Of a DNA stretch of 47,102 nucleotides, positions 8,196 through 16,209 are shown piece after piece. How positions within the stretch are numbered: position 1 is the first letter of the stretch; each line of letters starts with the position of its first letter. The position numbers and the translations under genes are program-made. The notes below the pieces were generated by a model. The model was not told the origin of the DNA, made no database searches, and was given only the letters and a program-made list of their open reading frames with translations. The DNA is from a virus. The stretch lies in the IMG/VR virus record IMGVR_UViG_3300032820_001714, positions 1 to 47,102 of that record, one strand, 5' to 3'.

Positions 8196-8461
8196 GCTTT
8201 ACGCTTTCTCCACCATAGTGGAATGTACCAAACAATCATAAAAACAGGTACAGCTATTAAAACCCAAACATATTTTGCTTCCCACAAGTAAATCATTCCT
8301 CCAACAGCAAGAATGTCAATAGTACTATGAACAATTAGGAACCATTTCCTAGTCATTCTATCCATAAGACGTTGTCTAACATCACGTAGGTATGGACTAT
8401 AATGACGGATCATACTAAATCCATCATTTAACAAAAAAATTAATAAAAGTACATAAAACAT
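8192..8461 (-). CDS. Small membrane protein, 89 residues
   Basis: A short hydrophobic protein with a first segment at about residues 1-14 (FYVLLLIFLL) and two further segments near 43-59 and 66-83. Arg-rich loops lie between (RDVRQRLMDRMTRK), and the tail is W-W-R-K-R-K-A. The positive residues predict a cytoplasmic loop and C-terminus. The gene sits inside the glycosyltransferase string with a 4-base overlap downstream and a 1-base overlap upstream. It could anchor the sugar enzymes to the inner membrane or alter surface polymer export, but no family is recognised. Confidence 0.6.
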   Translation of the reverse strand: MFYVLLLIFLLNDGFSMIRHYSPYLRDVRQRLMDRMTRKWFLIVHSTIDILAVGGMIYLWEAKYVWVLIAVPVFMIVWYIPLWWRKRKA

Positions 8462-9024
8462 TATCGTATTACCTCCAAGGCATATTTGTCAAATCTTTTC
8501 ATTGTATAAATTGAAACCGGCTCACCCAGAAATTCAAAGTCTTCCGTAAACGGTAGTATAAGATACTTACTATTTTCTAGTTTACTAAAATCAAATCGCA
8601 ACGTTTTATAAAGAATATTAGGATCATTTTTTCTAGTAACACTAAAACTTAATTTATTATTAAAACTTACTTTTTGTGACAATAAATTAACTTTAAGGTT
8701 ACCTCCTATACAAACTTTCCAACAAGTATCTTTAATATTTTGTGTTATAGTTAAATCTGCATTACTAGTTTTTCTAGTGGGAACTTCATATATGAGATCA
8801 TTGACATTATATGAGTCTATTTCATCTAGTAAGCGAGATTTTAACTCATATTGTTTTTTACGTTTAGAGTATTCAACACAATAATGAGATAATTGTTCAA
8901 GCCCTTTTAAAATACCTTCAACACTCGTTGGCTCTACTTTGATAAAACTTCCTTCTGTTGGTTTAACATTAGGTAGTGATAAAACTTCGCCTGTGTCTGG
9001 GTTAAAAATAACGTAACGTTCCAT
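8461..9024 (-). CDS. Hypothetical protein, 187 residues
   Basis: I do not recognise this protein. The N-terminus has a strand-like V-I-F-N-P-D-T-G-E-V. A charged helical stretch (about 53-85) follows, rich in Lys, Glu and Leu, then a beta-rich C-terminal half with alternating hydrophobic residues. It has two Cys close together (D-T-C-W-K-V-C) and no membrane segment. The stop and start codons are shared by single bases with the genes on either side, so it belongs to the same translated string as the membrane protein and the short dehydrogenase. Confidence 0.58.
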   Translation of the reverse strand: MERYVIFNPDTGEVLSLPNVKPTEGSFIKVEPTSVEGILKGLEQLSHYCVEYSKRKKQYELKSRLLDEIDSYNVNDLIYEVPTRKTSNADLTITQNIKDTCWKVCIGGNLKVNLLSQKVSFNNKLSFSVTRKNDPNILYKTLRFDFSKLENSKYLILPFTEDFEFLGEPVSIYTMKRFDKYALEVIR

Positions 9025-9797
9025 TATATCGTTCCTTGTTCCCTTAATAACTTTAAATCTTTTCTAACTCCGCGATTATATTTTAAAACTTCGACTAATA
9101 TAGACAAAGTTTCTGGATCTGTATTAAGTAACGCTTCAACATCTTTCGGTAAACAACGACCACCATAGCCTTGCAGACCATCATCACCAGGTACTGCGGT
9201 ATGACTATGTCCTATACGTTTATCAATAGCAACTAAACTATTAACTGTATTATAATCTAACTTGTGTTCTGTACAATAATCGTATACTTGATTAAAGAAA
9301 GTTACTTTCGTGGCTAAAAAAGCATTTCTAAATAGCTTCGAAATTATTAATGCTCTTGGATTTTCTACAGTTACAGTAAAATAAGGATTAAACACCTTTG
9401 TCCAAAACTTTGTAGCACCACCACCTATATACATCATACCTTGCTTCTGAAAATCTTCAAGCGGATTTGCGGCAGTAAGAAATTCAGGACTAAAAGTTAT
9501 AGGCTTATTACCAAACATTGTTATTAATGTTTCCCATCCACGTAAACTTATTGTGCTTTTTATTAAAATAGGTATTCTATTAGGCACTTGCTTTACAACA
9601 TCAATAACATTTTTCATTTGACAAACACCTTGAAACGTTGGAGTATCTACGCATATGATTACACCGCCTGGTTTATTCCACCAAGGTGATATTGTCTCTT
9701 TATTATACTTAGGATCTACAATTTTTGCGTTAGTTAAAACACTATGAACTGCTTTGCCTACGTATCCATATCCTGCTATCGTAATTTGAGGTCTCAT
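9024..9797 (-). CDS. Short nucleotide-sugar dehydrogenase lacking the C-terminal domain
   Basis: A compact relative of UDP-glucose dehydrogenase. It shows the Rossmann motif A-G-Y-G-Y-V-G-K-A, then S-T-I-S in the linker region, and the catalytic motif G-G-R-C-L-P-K-D. It ends soon after the central domain, so the C-terminal UDP-binding domain of the full-length family (and of the enzyme at 862-2046) is missing. I chose ATG at 9797, giving about 257 residues, because it forms an ATGA overlap with the stop of the upstream gene, as elsewhere in this string. ATG at 9809 would add four residues (M-V-K-S). The catalytic Cys and its motif are intact, so it may be active in altered form, work on a different substrate, or pair with another protein that completes the site. 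Confidence 0.78.
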   Translation of the reverse strand: MRPQITIAGYGYVGKAVHSVLTNAKIVDPKYNKETISPWWNKPGGVIICVDTPTFQGVCQMKNVIDVVKQVPNRIPILIKSTISLRGWETLITMFGNKPITFSPEFLTAANPLEDFQKQGMMYIGGGATKFWTKVFNPYFTVTVENPRALIISKLFRNAFLATKVTFFNQVYDYCTEHKLDYNTVNSLVAIDKRIGHSHTAVPGDDGLQGYGGRCLPKDVEALLNTDPETLSILVEVLKYNRGVRKDLKLLREQGTI

Positions 9798-10630
9798 ACT
9801 TTTAACCATTTTGTATATTTCTTAATTTTGTCATACGTAACAAAATCTTTCTCAGTATAATGAAAAATTCCTTGTTGCATATGGTTTCCTATTTTTAATT
9901 TTAACTCTGGAGTCAAATAACTCCCTACACGGTTCTGCCATTTACTACTAGGCTGTTCCCATCCTTGCACATATGATTTCATATGTGTAAAACTTGGAAA
10001 TAAACTTTTATTATTTGTAATCTTCTTATCACAGTTAAGTATTTTAGCAACTATTGACGCACTTAAATCAACACTTAAACTTTTTTGGTATAATTCCTTG
10101 GCATATTTGCTATAAAACAGTTCCCAGTTATTCATTACTAATTCTAACCATGTATAAAACTCTTTTGCAAACTCTGACTTTTTAAAATAATGAAATCCTG
10201 CATATAAATTAGGTAATTTATTTGCTGTAAAAGTTTTACGGTAATAATCGCTTGTTATTAGTTCTCCTCTATACGTATAAACATTACTAACAAAAAATAA
10301 ATCATAATTTTTTAAAAATGCCCACCAATTTTCTAAGTCTTGTAATACTAACATATCAGTATCAAGCACAATTGTTTCGTCGTATGGTGAAGCATGATAT
10401 AACTTCCAACGATTATCTACTTTCCAGTCTTTATCTTCTGCACTATCATTCCATGGTATCTCTTTAATGACGTCAAATAGCTTTTTATACTTTGCTGGAA
10501 CATCATCATTAGTAATTAAACAAATATTACACTCTTTTTGAGTTGCTTTTAAGCTCATGGCTAATAGACACGCTTGTTTTACGTAATCATTTTCACTATT
10601 TTGTGCTAAAAATACAAAACCTTTACGCAT
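9794..10630 (-). CDS. Glycosyltransferase with DxD motif, paralogue 1
   Basis: A 278-residue GT-A-like protein. It begins with a strand and helix (G-F-V-F-L-A-Q-N, D-Y-V-K-Q-A). The sugar-nucleotide/metal motif follows in Y-D-E-T-I-V-L-D-T-D-M-L-V near residues 89-99, as in GT8-like and related nucleotide-diphospho-sugar transferases. It has no membrane segment. It is clearly related to the protein encoded next upstream: both share D-Y-V-K-Q-A, Y-D-E-T-x-x-L-D-(T/S)-D and a C-terminal H-(Y/V) segment, so they look like a tandem duplication that has diverged. Its 5' end overlaps the upstream gene by 8 bases. Donor and acceptor are unknown. Confidence 0.74.
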   Translation of the reverse strand: MRKGFVFLAQNSENDYVKQACLLAMSLKATQKECNICLITNDDVPAKYKKLFDVIKEIPWNDSAEDKDWKVDNRWKLYHASPYDETIVLDTDMLVLQDLENWWAFLKNYDLFFVSNVYTYRGELITSDYYRKTFTANKLPNLYAGFHYFKKSEFAKEFYTWLELVMNNWELFYSKYAKELYQKSLSVDLSASIVAKILNCDKKITNNKSLFPSFTHMKSYVQGWEQPSSKWQNRVGSYLTPELKLKIGNHMQQGIFHYTEKDFVTYDKIKKYTKWLKV

Positions 10631-11486
10631 TATCTATTATCCTATTAAGACTAAACTTGTTCATGACATGAACACTAGTACCTCTTATTCTTAGTGGCGT
10701 ATATTCTCCTAAATACTTTTCCTTTTGTATTAAGAACAAAAAATTATCCTTTTGTAATTCCCATAAAATATCCCTATCACTTGTAAAAAACATTTTACCT
10801 GGCATTGTATGAGAAAAATCTCCACGTTGATAACCATTCATTATATGGATTGCAATACTAAACACCCAATCATTACGAAATGTTCCTTTATTAATTTGAA
10901 AGATACTATTATAGTGTTGCCAGTTTTCTTGGATATGCTTTGTTAGTTCAAAAAATATCTTATTAGTTTCTGTTTTTCTAAAAAATACACACGTGGCCCA
11001 ATAAAAATCAACACTAGTATCACTAACATGAACAAATTGTGGGTCATTTCTAAAACCACTTAAATCATGTGCTTCTTTGTAAATTAAAAAATCATGGTCT
11101 TGTGTAAAACAATGCTTAAACAACTCATCACTTACAACATAATCACTATCTAACATTAATGTTTCGTCATAAGGTGATAAATCAAATGCACTAGTTCTTA
11201 GGTCGTTCTTAAATTCTAACTGTTTAAAGATATTAGTACCGTCATAATAACGTTTATGACTTGGAGATTTTGCTAATGGAACTTTGATTACTTGATCAAA
11301 GACTGTTTTATAGTCTTTATATGTGTCTTTAAGATATTCAACACTATCAGTAACTACAGATGTAGGAAGATCAAGATACTGCTTAATACGTTTTGCTAGG
11401 AAATGTGCTTGTTTTACGTAATCTATCTGGGCATTATTTCGAGCAAAAATTAATACACCTTTTTTATTGCTCTGGCTCATAGTCAA
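10623..11486 (-). CDS. Glycosyltransferase with DxD motif, paralogue 2
   Basis: A 287-residue paralogue of the downstream enzyme. The N-terminal region has G-V-L-I-F-A-R-N-N and D-Y-V-K-Q-A-H-F-L-A. The DxD motif is in Y-D-E-T-L-M-L-D-S-D-Y-V-V at about residues 107-119. Here it is preceded by an insertion including K-S-P-S-H-K-R-Y-Y-D-G. The listed start at 11486 overlaps the upstream gene by 23 bases; an ATG two codons later (11480) reduces this to 17 and is equally possible. It is likely a cytoplasmic sugar transferase in the same pathway as paralogue 1, perhaps adding successive or alternative sugars; that is inference. Confidence 0.74.
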   Translation of the reverse strand: MTMSQSNKKGVLIFARNNAQIDYVKQAHFLAKRIKQYLDLPTSVVTDSVEYLKDTYKDYKTVFDQVIKVPLAKSPSHKRYYDGTNIFKQLEFKNDLRTSAFDLSPYDETLMLDSDYVVSDELFKHCFTQDHDFLIYKEAHDLSGFRNDPQFVHVSDTSVDFYWATCVFFRKTETNKIFFELTKHIQENWQHYNSIFQINKGTFRNDWVFSIAIHIMNGYQRGDFSHTMPGKMFFTSDRDILWELQKDNFLFLIQKEKYLGEYTPLRIRGTSVHVMNKFSLNRIIDNA

Positions 11487-11826
11487 CTAATCCTGGTATA
11501 GTTCTTTTGGTCCTAATTTTTTCGTATTCTGTTTGATATTCATTAGTTGCAGTAAAGTAAATGTCTAGAATGTCATCAAAGAACTTAATTAAATCTTTAA
11601 TTTTAATAGGAGTGTCATTGTCATCAAGTAATACTATATCAGCATCATTACCTTTACTAACAAGCATACTTACAAAAGTAATTAATTCTTGAGTAACTGA
11701 AAATTGGCCGCCGCTGAAATAATGAACAGCACTTTGATAATACTTTTCTTTTAAAACACGCTTTTGATTATTCAGCGTGACCATGTAATTCGAAAATTCT
11801 AATGCTTTGGATAATCGTTCATCCAT
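11464..11826 (-). CDS. Hypothetical protein, 120 residues, first gene of the sugar string
   Basis: An acidic, mostly helical protein with F-S-N-Y-M-V-T-L-N-N-Q-K near the start and a central L-L-D-D-N-D-T-P-I-K-I-K-D-L. It ends Y-E-P-E-Q. I recall similar short proteins next to fibre genes in marine T4-like phages, with no assigned function. It opens the minus-strand string running to 4462. An AGGAGAT ribosome-binding sequence lies close before the ATG, and a weak late-promoter-like ATTAAATA lies 24 bases upstream. Position between fibre genes and glycosyltransferases would allow a fibre-assembly or chaperone role, but the sequence does not show one. Confidence 0.62.
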   Translation of the reverse strand: MDERLSKALEFSNYMVTLNNQKRVLKEKYYQSAVHYFSGGQFSVTQELITFVSMLVSKGNDADIVLLDDNDTPIKIKDLIKFFDDILDIYFTATNEYQTEYEKIRTKRTIPGLVDYEPEQ

Positions 11827-11849
11827 AACTATCTCCTATATAATATACG

Positions 11850-11857
11850 TATTTAAT
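11850..11857 (-). promoter_or_regulatory. Weak late-promoter-like ATTAAATA
   Basis: Minus-strand ATTAAATA, 6 of 8 bases of the T4 late box with the conserved TAAATA half, 24 bases before the ATG at 11826 in the 56-base gap after the fibre genes. It lies inside an imperfect 26-base inverted repeat (11835-11860). It is the only candidate found for the ten-gene sugar string, and the weakest of the series. Confidence 0.35.
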
Positions 11858-11882
11858 AGGAAAATGTTTTGGAGATGTTGAA

Positions 11883-12797
11883 TTAGGTTAGATCGGTGGA
11901 CGGGTCATTAGCATACGTTGGTGTTGGAACCGAAACGTTCACGCCTGTTGCACGGAATTGAGTAATGACGCTTGTAAGTGTACCTAGTACGTCTTCATCA
12001 GTTGGTGTACCTGGATCTGTAGGATCATCGTCATTAAAATTAATTTTAAATGTTATAATATTTGGATTAACTGCTATATTACCTTTTACTTCAATAATAT
12101 AATGGTTTTCTGTATATTGTCCTGTGCCTTGCTTATCAAAAACTGCTTGATAGCTTGTAGTAAGATCATGATAACCAAGACTTGATCCTGTACCTGTTCC
12201 ACCAATAGATGCTGTTTCTGTATAGTCAAATTTTATTGTTTGCATATTAACTAGCATTGTAGCCCAGTCAATTGTTTTAGCTTCTGTAATTCCAGGAGCA
12301 TTAATGTTTGCAGAAAAACGAACTTCGCTTCCTGAATTGAAAAAGTGTCTTGCATGATCACTATCTGTAAACGTTACATTTACTATATGAGCAAGTTGAT
12401 TCTTCCAAGGTTGAGTATATTGGCCTTGAGTTCCTGTTGCTTCAACAGTACCTTGATTTACATCAATAGAGAATCTTTCATTTTCAAGTGTTTGACTTAA
12501 CCCTTCGTATTGGGCAATACCCTTTTTATTAATAGCATTACTATCTTCAATTAGATCAGTCTGGGCAATAAGAGTTATTTCACTAGGTGATGTATTTGTT
12601 TGGTGTATTCTACCCGCCGCTAGATCATCAAAAAGCAACGACATATGAGTTGCTGTTACTTTTTCACTAACAGATACTTGTGAACTGTTCAAGGATTGGC
12701 CGTAACCTTCATCACCGGAGCCATTCCCCATAATCGTTGCAACCCGACTCTGTAATAAATTGTATCGAGCCGCTTCAATAAGATCGCCTACTGCCAT
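11883..12797 (-). CDS. Putative virion structural protein, tail/fibre associated
   Basis: A 304-residue protein with no enzyme motif. The start contains L-I-E-A-A-R-Y-N-L-L-Q-S-R-V, then M-G-N-G-S-G-D-E-G-Y-G-Q. This opening is familiar from structural proteins of marine T4-like phages, often near the fibres. The middle is beta-rich with many Thr, Ser, Asn and Gly. A low-complexity acidic stretch near residues 258-270 (N-D-D-D-P-T-D-P-G-T-P-T-D-E-D) looks like a linker. It follows the fibre gene at 12802 with a 4-base gap and a plausible AAAGG ribosome site, so the two form one transcript. Probably a small fibre or fibre-attachment protein. Confidence 0.55.
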   Translation of the reverse strand: MAVGDLIEAARYNLLQSRVATIMGNGSGDEGYGQSLNSSQVSVSEKVTATHMSLLFDDLAAGRIHQTNTSPSEITLIAQTDLIEDSNAINKKGIAQYEGLSQTLENERFSIDVNQGTVEATGTQGQYTQPWKNQLAHIVNVTFTDSDHARHFFNSGSEVRFSANINAPGITEAKTIDWATMLVNMQTIKFDYTETASIGGTGTGSSLGYHDLTTSYQAVFDKQGTGQYTENHYIIEVKGNIAVNPNIITFKINFNDDDPTDPGTPTDEDVLGTLTSVITQFRATGVNVSVPTPTYANDPSTDLT

Positions 12798-12801
12798 TTT
12801 A

Positions 12802-14307
12802 CTATACCTTTAATATACATTCAACTAGTTTTTCAGAAGTACTAGCATTTGATTCGAGAGCAACACCTACTATTAATGCATCATTTTCAATTACGGTAGT
12901 AGCTGTTCCTGTTCTTCCTGCGTAAATACTTTGTCCTTTAACTACTGGTCCTGTTACTCTTACTGGAACTCGTCCTTTAAGTGCAACATTTTGTCCTGAT
13001 GCATCTTTATTCATTAAGAAAGCTGGGTTTTCACTAATAACACCAACTGGTGCTGGAGGAGTAAATCCTAAAGCCTTGTCTTCATTTGTTACATCACATT
13101 CTTTAAGTTCTGTTCCAGCTATACCTGATACTGCTACGACTGTACCAATATCATATTCTTTATCAGTTGTGTATTTTTCCGCCAAGTCAGCGTATTGTGC
13201 CGCTGTAGCTGTACCATGAAACTCGTTTGCAAATATATTAGCACTTCCATCTCTAACTGCAACTGTATTATTACTTGAGGCAGTATCTGCAGATCTAAAA
13301 TTAGCACCTACTTTAAGTGTTTCAGCTTGTGAAGCCAACCCAGTAAATGCAGTTGCATAAATGTTTGCAAATTTTAATGCTGTTTTTCCTAATTCAAATG
13401 TATCAGTTGTTGGTGGATACATTCCTGTTGCATCCATTGTAAGCGGTTCTTTAACATTTCCTAAATTGTCATCTAATTTAAACTTAATTAACGTACCAAC
13501 CTGATTCTGTATAACGCCTTCATTGTCATTCTCAATGTAAATCTTCATGTCATTGGAATCACCAATGGCAATACCAGCATCTGCAAAAGTTGTTAATGAC
13601 GTAAATGCACCTGATCCTGCAAGAGCAAAATCTGTATCAGATTTACCATTTAATAGTAAGGCGTTACTTGCAGTTCCCCAGTAAAAGTCTGTTGAACTAG
13701 TTACTCCGCCTGTTGCGTTTGTTGTATTACGTAATGTTGTACCCTTTTTAATACTATCAAAACCTGTAATAGCATTTGATGGGTCTGTTGAGTCAATTGT
13801 AAATGCTACTGAACTAATAATAAAGATTACTTCATCATTTACAACTGCTTTGATAATAATTCTGTTTACACTAGTGGTATCACGAACAGTTGTAGTAACC
13901 ATTTGTGAAACAGTAGCGCCAACGCCTTGAGGTCCTATTAATACATATCCTGAACCGTTATAAGCATATAATTGTTCATTTGCAGAATCCCACCATAAAT
14001 CACCAGTGGCTAATCCTGCTGGAGCAGTAGTGGCAACTTCAGCGCCACCTGTAGTTCTAAATTTAGAACCATCATAAAATTTTAATTTACTTGCTGTAGC
14101 ATCATACCAAATTTGCCCTGATATGGCTTTTGGCGGCTGTGCCGCTCCACTAAAATTTTCTAGTAAGTGTAAGAAATTCTCATTCTGAATTTCGCCGTAT
14201 CCTGCATAGTTTTTACCTACTAATTTGATATCAGTAGTTTGGTCAACCGTACCGTCTTCTACGACTACTAGTGTTACACCACTATATCTATCTATTGTAT
14301 ATGCCAT
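12802..14307 (-). CDS. Tail-fibre-like protein (fibre A), 501 residues
   Basis: This is one of three adjacent fibre proteins with the same N-terminal domain. Residues about 28-80 hold V-G-K-N-Y-A-G-Y-G, N-F-L-H-L-L-E-N-F and G-Q-I-W-Y-D. A second short unit with G-D-L-W-W-D and Y-N-G-S-G-Y follows. I infer that this shared part docks to the baseplate. The middle is beta-rich with fibre-like repeats such as D-T-F-E-L-G-K-T-A-L-K-F-A-N-I-Y-A. The C-terminal 130 residues, starting Y-A-D-L-A-E-K-Y, with G-R-V-P-V-R-V-T-G-P-V and K-G-Q-S, match a domain I know from other phage fibres. A ribosome site AGGGG precedes the ATG, and a late-promoter-like GATAAATA lies 21 bases upstream. It is distal in order to the collar-bearing fibre at 16209. 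Confidence 0.75.
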   Translation of the reverse strand: MAYTIDRYSGVTLVVVEDGTVDQTTDIKLVGKNYAGYGEIQNENFLHLLENFSGAAQPPKAISGQIWYDATASKLKFYDGSKFRTTGGAEVATTAPAGLATGDLWWDSANEQLYAYNGSGYVLIGPQGVGATVSQMVTTTVRDTTSVNRIIIKAVVNDEVIFIISSVAFTIDSTDPSNAITGFDSIKKGTTLRNTTNATGGVTSSTDFYWGTASNALLLNGKSDTDFALAGSGAFTSLTTFADAGIAIGDSNDMKIYIENDNEGVIQNQVGTLIKFKLDDNLGNVKEPLTMDATGMYPPTTDTFELGKTALKFANIYATAFTGLASQAETLKVGANFRSADTASSNNTVAVRDGSANIFANEFHGTATAAQYADLAEKYTTDKEYDIGTVVAVSGIAGTELKECDVTNEDKALGFTPPAPVGVISENPAFLMNKDASGQNVALKGRVPVRVTGPVVKGQSIYAGRTGTATTVIENDALIVGVALESNASTSEKLVECILKV

Positions 14308-14327
14308 AGTTTAACCCCTGTTAGTTA

Positions 14328-14335
14328 TATTTATC
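14328..14335 (-). promoter_or_regulatory. Late-promoter-like GATAAATA
   Basis: Minus-strand GATAAATA, 7 of 8 bases of the T4 late box, 21 bases before the ATG of fibre A at 14307, with AGGGG between. It lies in the 33-base gap after the fibre gene at 14341. It would serve fibre A and the structural gene at 11883. Confidence 0.55.
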
Positions 14336-14340
14336 GATTA

Positions 14341-16209
14341 TTACCATAAACCACCGCTGGATGAACGAAGACTCTCAAAAACCCAAAAGCCACCATTTAC
14401 GATAAAACGTCTTAATCCTCTATCAATATCTACATTAACAGTACCACTTGCGGCTGTAAATGCAATATCCTGTAATACACTTTCATTCTGTACACCATTT
14501 GAATCAACTGCAATAAATGATTTGCTTAAAACTGGTGTATCTACATTAATTCCTGTTACCTGTGCGCCTGAAATTGAATTAATTAAAACATAAGCATACG
14601 AGCCAGTCTTTTTATTTCCCGCTGGATATATATCATCAATTATCGTGGCAATTTCTGCGTTTGATAGTGAGTTGCCTATGCCAGGCAATGATATATCCAT
14701 AGTCAAAATAACAGGCTCTTCATTTAATTGGTCATCTACATAAAACTTGGTTGCAACTGATGAATTAGTTGTAGGCTCAGCTACCCCTGTAATTTCTTGT
14801 GGACCACCTCGAAGGGTAGGTGGATTTGTTGAGTTATCAGTGTCTAAAACAAGTTCAATAGGTCCGTCACTAGCAATTTGTAATCCATCACCATCAGTTC
14901 TAATTCTAACAGCCTTAAACTCTAATTTATCAACATTTAGTTTTGCAAGGGTTCCAACACTTGTTAAAGCTGACTCTAATACTGTATCACCTAATTTTGT
15001 TTTGTTTAATATTTCTACTCCGTCTGCTTTATAACCTTTTGTCGCGGCTAAATCAATATTTTCTGAACTAGTCCACGCTTGAGCTGTATTTTTCCACAGC
15101 CATTCTTTATCACCCTCTGATGATTTAAGTATGATTCCTCCATCATTAATTCCAGCATCATTAAGTGCACCACCACTTGGTATTCCTAATTCAATATTCT
15201 TGTCTTCTACTTGTAAATTTTGTGTTTCTACAAAAACAGTTGCACCAGCTACACTAAAGTCACCATCAATTCTCATATCTCCACCAACATGAAGTGCATA
15301 TTGTGGATCTGATTCAAAAATTCCGAAATGTTCTTCTGATGTATCGACTACAAGAGCATCAATAAACCCTTGTGGTTTTCTAACCCTAACTTTCCAGTCA
15401 TGATTAGATAATTGATTTTCACTAACAAACGATGTACCTACTACTTTTAAAATATTATTTTGTGCTAACCCAAGAGTAAGTCCGCCTGAGTTTTGTATTG
15501 TTAATGTTCCAGTTGTAGTCGCATTAGCATCTGCAGGCAAAAATTGTGCGGCTGATTTTACATTCCCTTGAGAATCTCTTAATGCACTAGCTTGGTCGGC
15601 AATACCTCTGAATCTAAAATCTGTAATACTAACAGGTGTAAATCCATGTTTAATATCTCCAGTTATACCAGAAATTGTAAATCCTACTGCTGGTGTAAAT
15701 TCTGTGTTGCTCCATACACCTACAATAGTTCCTGCAATAAAATATTTCATTACAATGTGAGTATTATTAAATGTATCTACAAGTGTAGCAATTTCAAATC
15801 CACTCTTACCTTGTGTACTACTATAAATCGGCCCAGCTAATTCTAATTCACTTCCATCATAAAAATAAAGTTGGTTAGCATCACTATCAATCCAAAGGTC
15901 GCCTGCAACCAAATCACTTGGCTGTGAGGCTTGTACCGAAGGTGCTCCACTAGTTCTAAAACCTACACCGTCATAAACTTTTACTCGTTGTGTTGATGTA
16001 TCATACCATAGTTGTCCTGTTAATGGATTACTAGGAGCAGAGGACTTCGCAAAGTTCTCTAACATTTTAATTAAGTTTTCGTTTAACGGTTCACCAAATC
16101 CTGAATAGTTTTTACCAATTAAAGAAATATCAGCTGTAGTTGTATCTAATTGGCCGTCAACTAAATCAACTAATAAAGTTCCATCTGTTTTGTTTAGTTT
16201 ATAACTCAT
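14341..16209 (-). CDS. Tail-fibre-like protein (fibre B), 622 residues
   Basis: The second member of the three-gene fibre family. The N-terminus repeats the shared pattern (I-G-K-N-Y-S-G-F-G, M-L-E-N-F-A, G-Q-L-W-Y-D, then G-D-L-W-I-D and Y-F-Y-D-G). The centre contains V-E-D-K-N-I-E-L-G and D-G-G-I-I-L-K-S-S-E-G-D-K-E-W-L-W, a unit familiar from cyanophage fibres. The end is distinct from fibres A and C, with R-R-F-I-V-N-G-G-F-W-V-F and a Ser/Gly-rich tail. No collar domain or adhesin is recognised at the tip. The start codon overlaps the stop of fibre C by one base, so it is coupled to it. Likely a trimeric fibre or fibre segment on the baseplate. Confidence 0.75.
   Translation of the reverse strand: MSYKLNKTDGTLLVDLVDGQLDTTTADISLIGKNYSGFGEPLNENLIKMLENFAKSSAPSNPLTGQLWYDTSTQRVKVYDGVGFRTSGAPSVQASQPSDLVAGDLWIDSDANQLYFYDGSELELAGPIYSSTQGKSGFEIATLVDTFNNTHIVMKYFIAGTIVGVWSNTEFTPAVGFTISGITGDIKHGFTPVSITDFRFRGIADQASALRDSQGNVKSAAQFLPADANATTTGTLTIQNSGGLTLGLAQNNILKVVGTSFVSENQLSNHDWKVRVRKPQGFIDALVVDTSEEHFGIFESDPQYALHVGGDMRIDGDFSVAGATVFVETQNLQVEDKNIELGIPSGGALNDAGINDGGIILKSSEGDKEWLWKNTAQAWTSSENIDLAATKGYKADGVEILNKTKLGDTVLESALTSVGTLAKLNVDKLEFKAVRIRTDGDGLQIASDGPIELVLDTDNSTNPPTLRGGPQEITGVAEPTTNSSVATKFYVDDQLNEEPVILTMDISLPGIGNSLSNAEIATIIDDIYPAGNKKTGSYAYVLINSISGAQVTGINVDTPVLSKSFIAVDSNGVQNESVLQDIAFTAASGTVNVDIDRGLRRFIVNGGFWVFESLRSSSGGLW

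Noticed and set aside
11835-11860. Imperfect 26-base inverted repeat (CCTATA...AATAGG) after the fibre genes
   Set aside because: It is almost all A and T with several mismatches and no T run, so it is not a convincing terminator; as an operator it has no supporting copy.
14747-15034. Plus-strand frame of 95 codons opposite fibre B
   Set aside because: It lies wholly opposite a well-supported gene, has no promoter or ribosome site, and its translation has no family pattern. The same holds for other opposite-strand frames in the structural block (for example 18809-19258, 33718-33984, 30943-31203).
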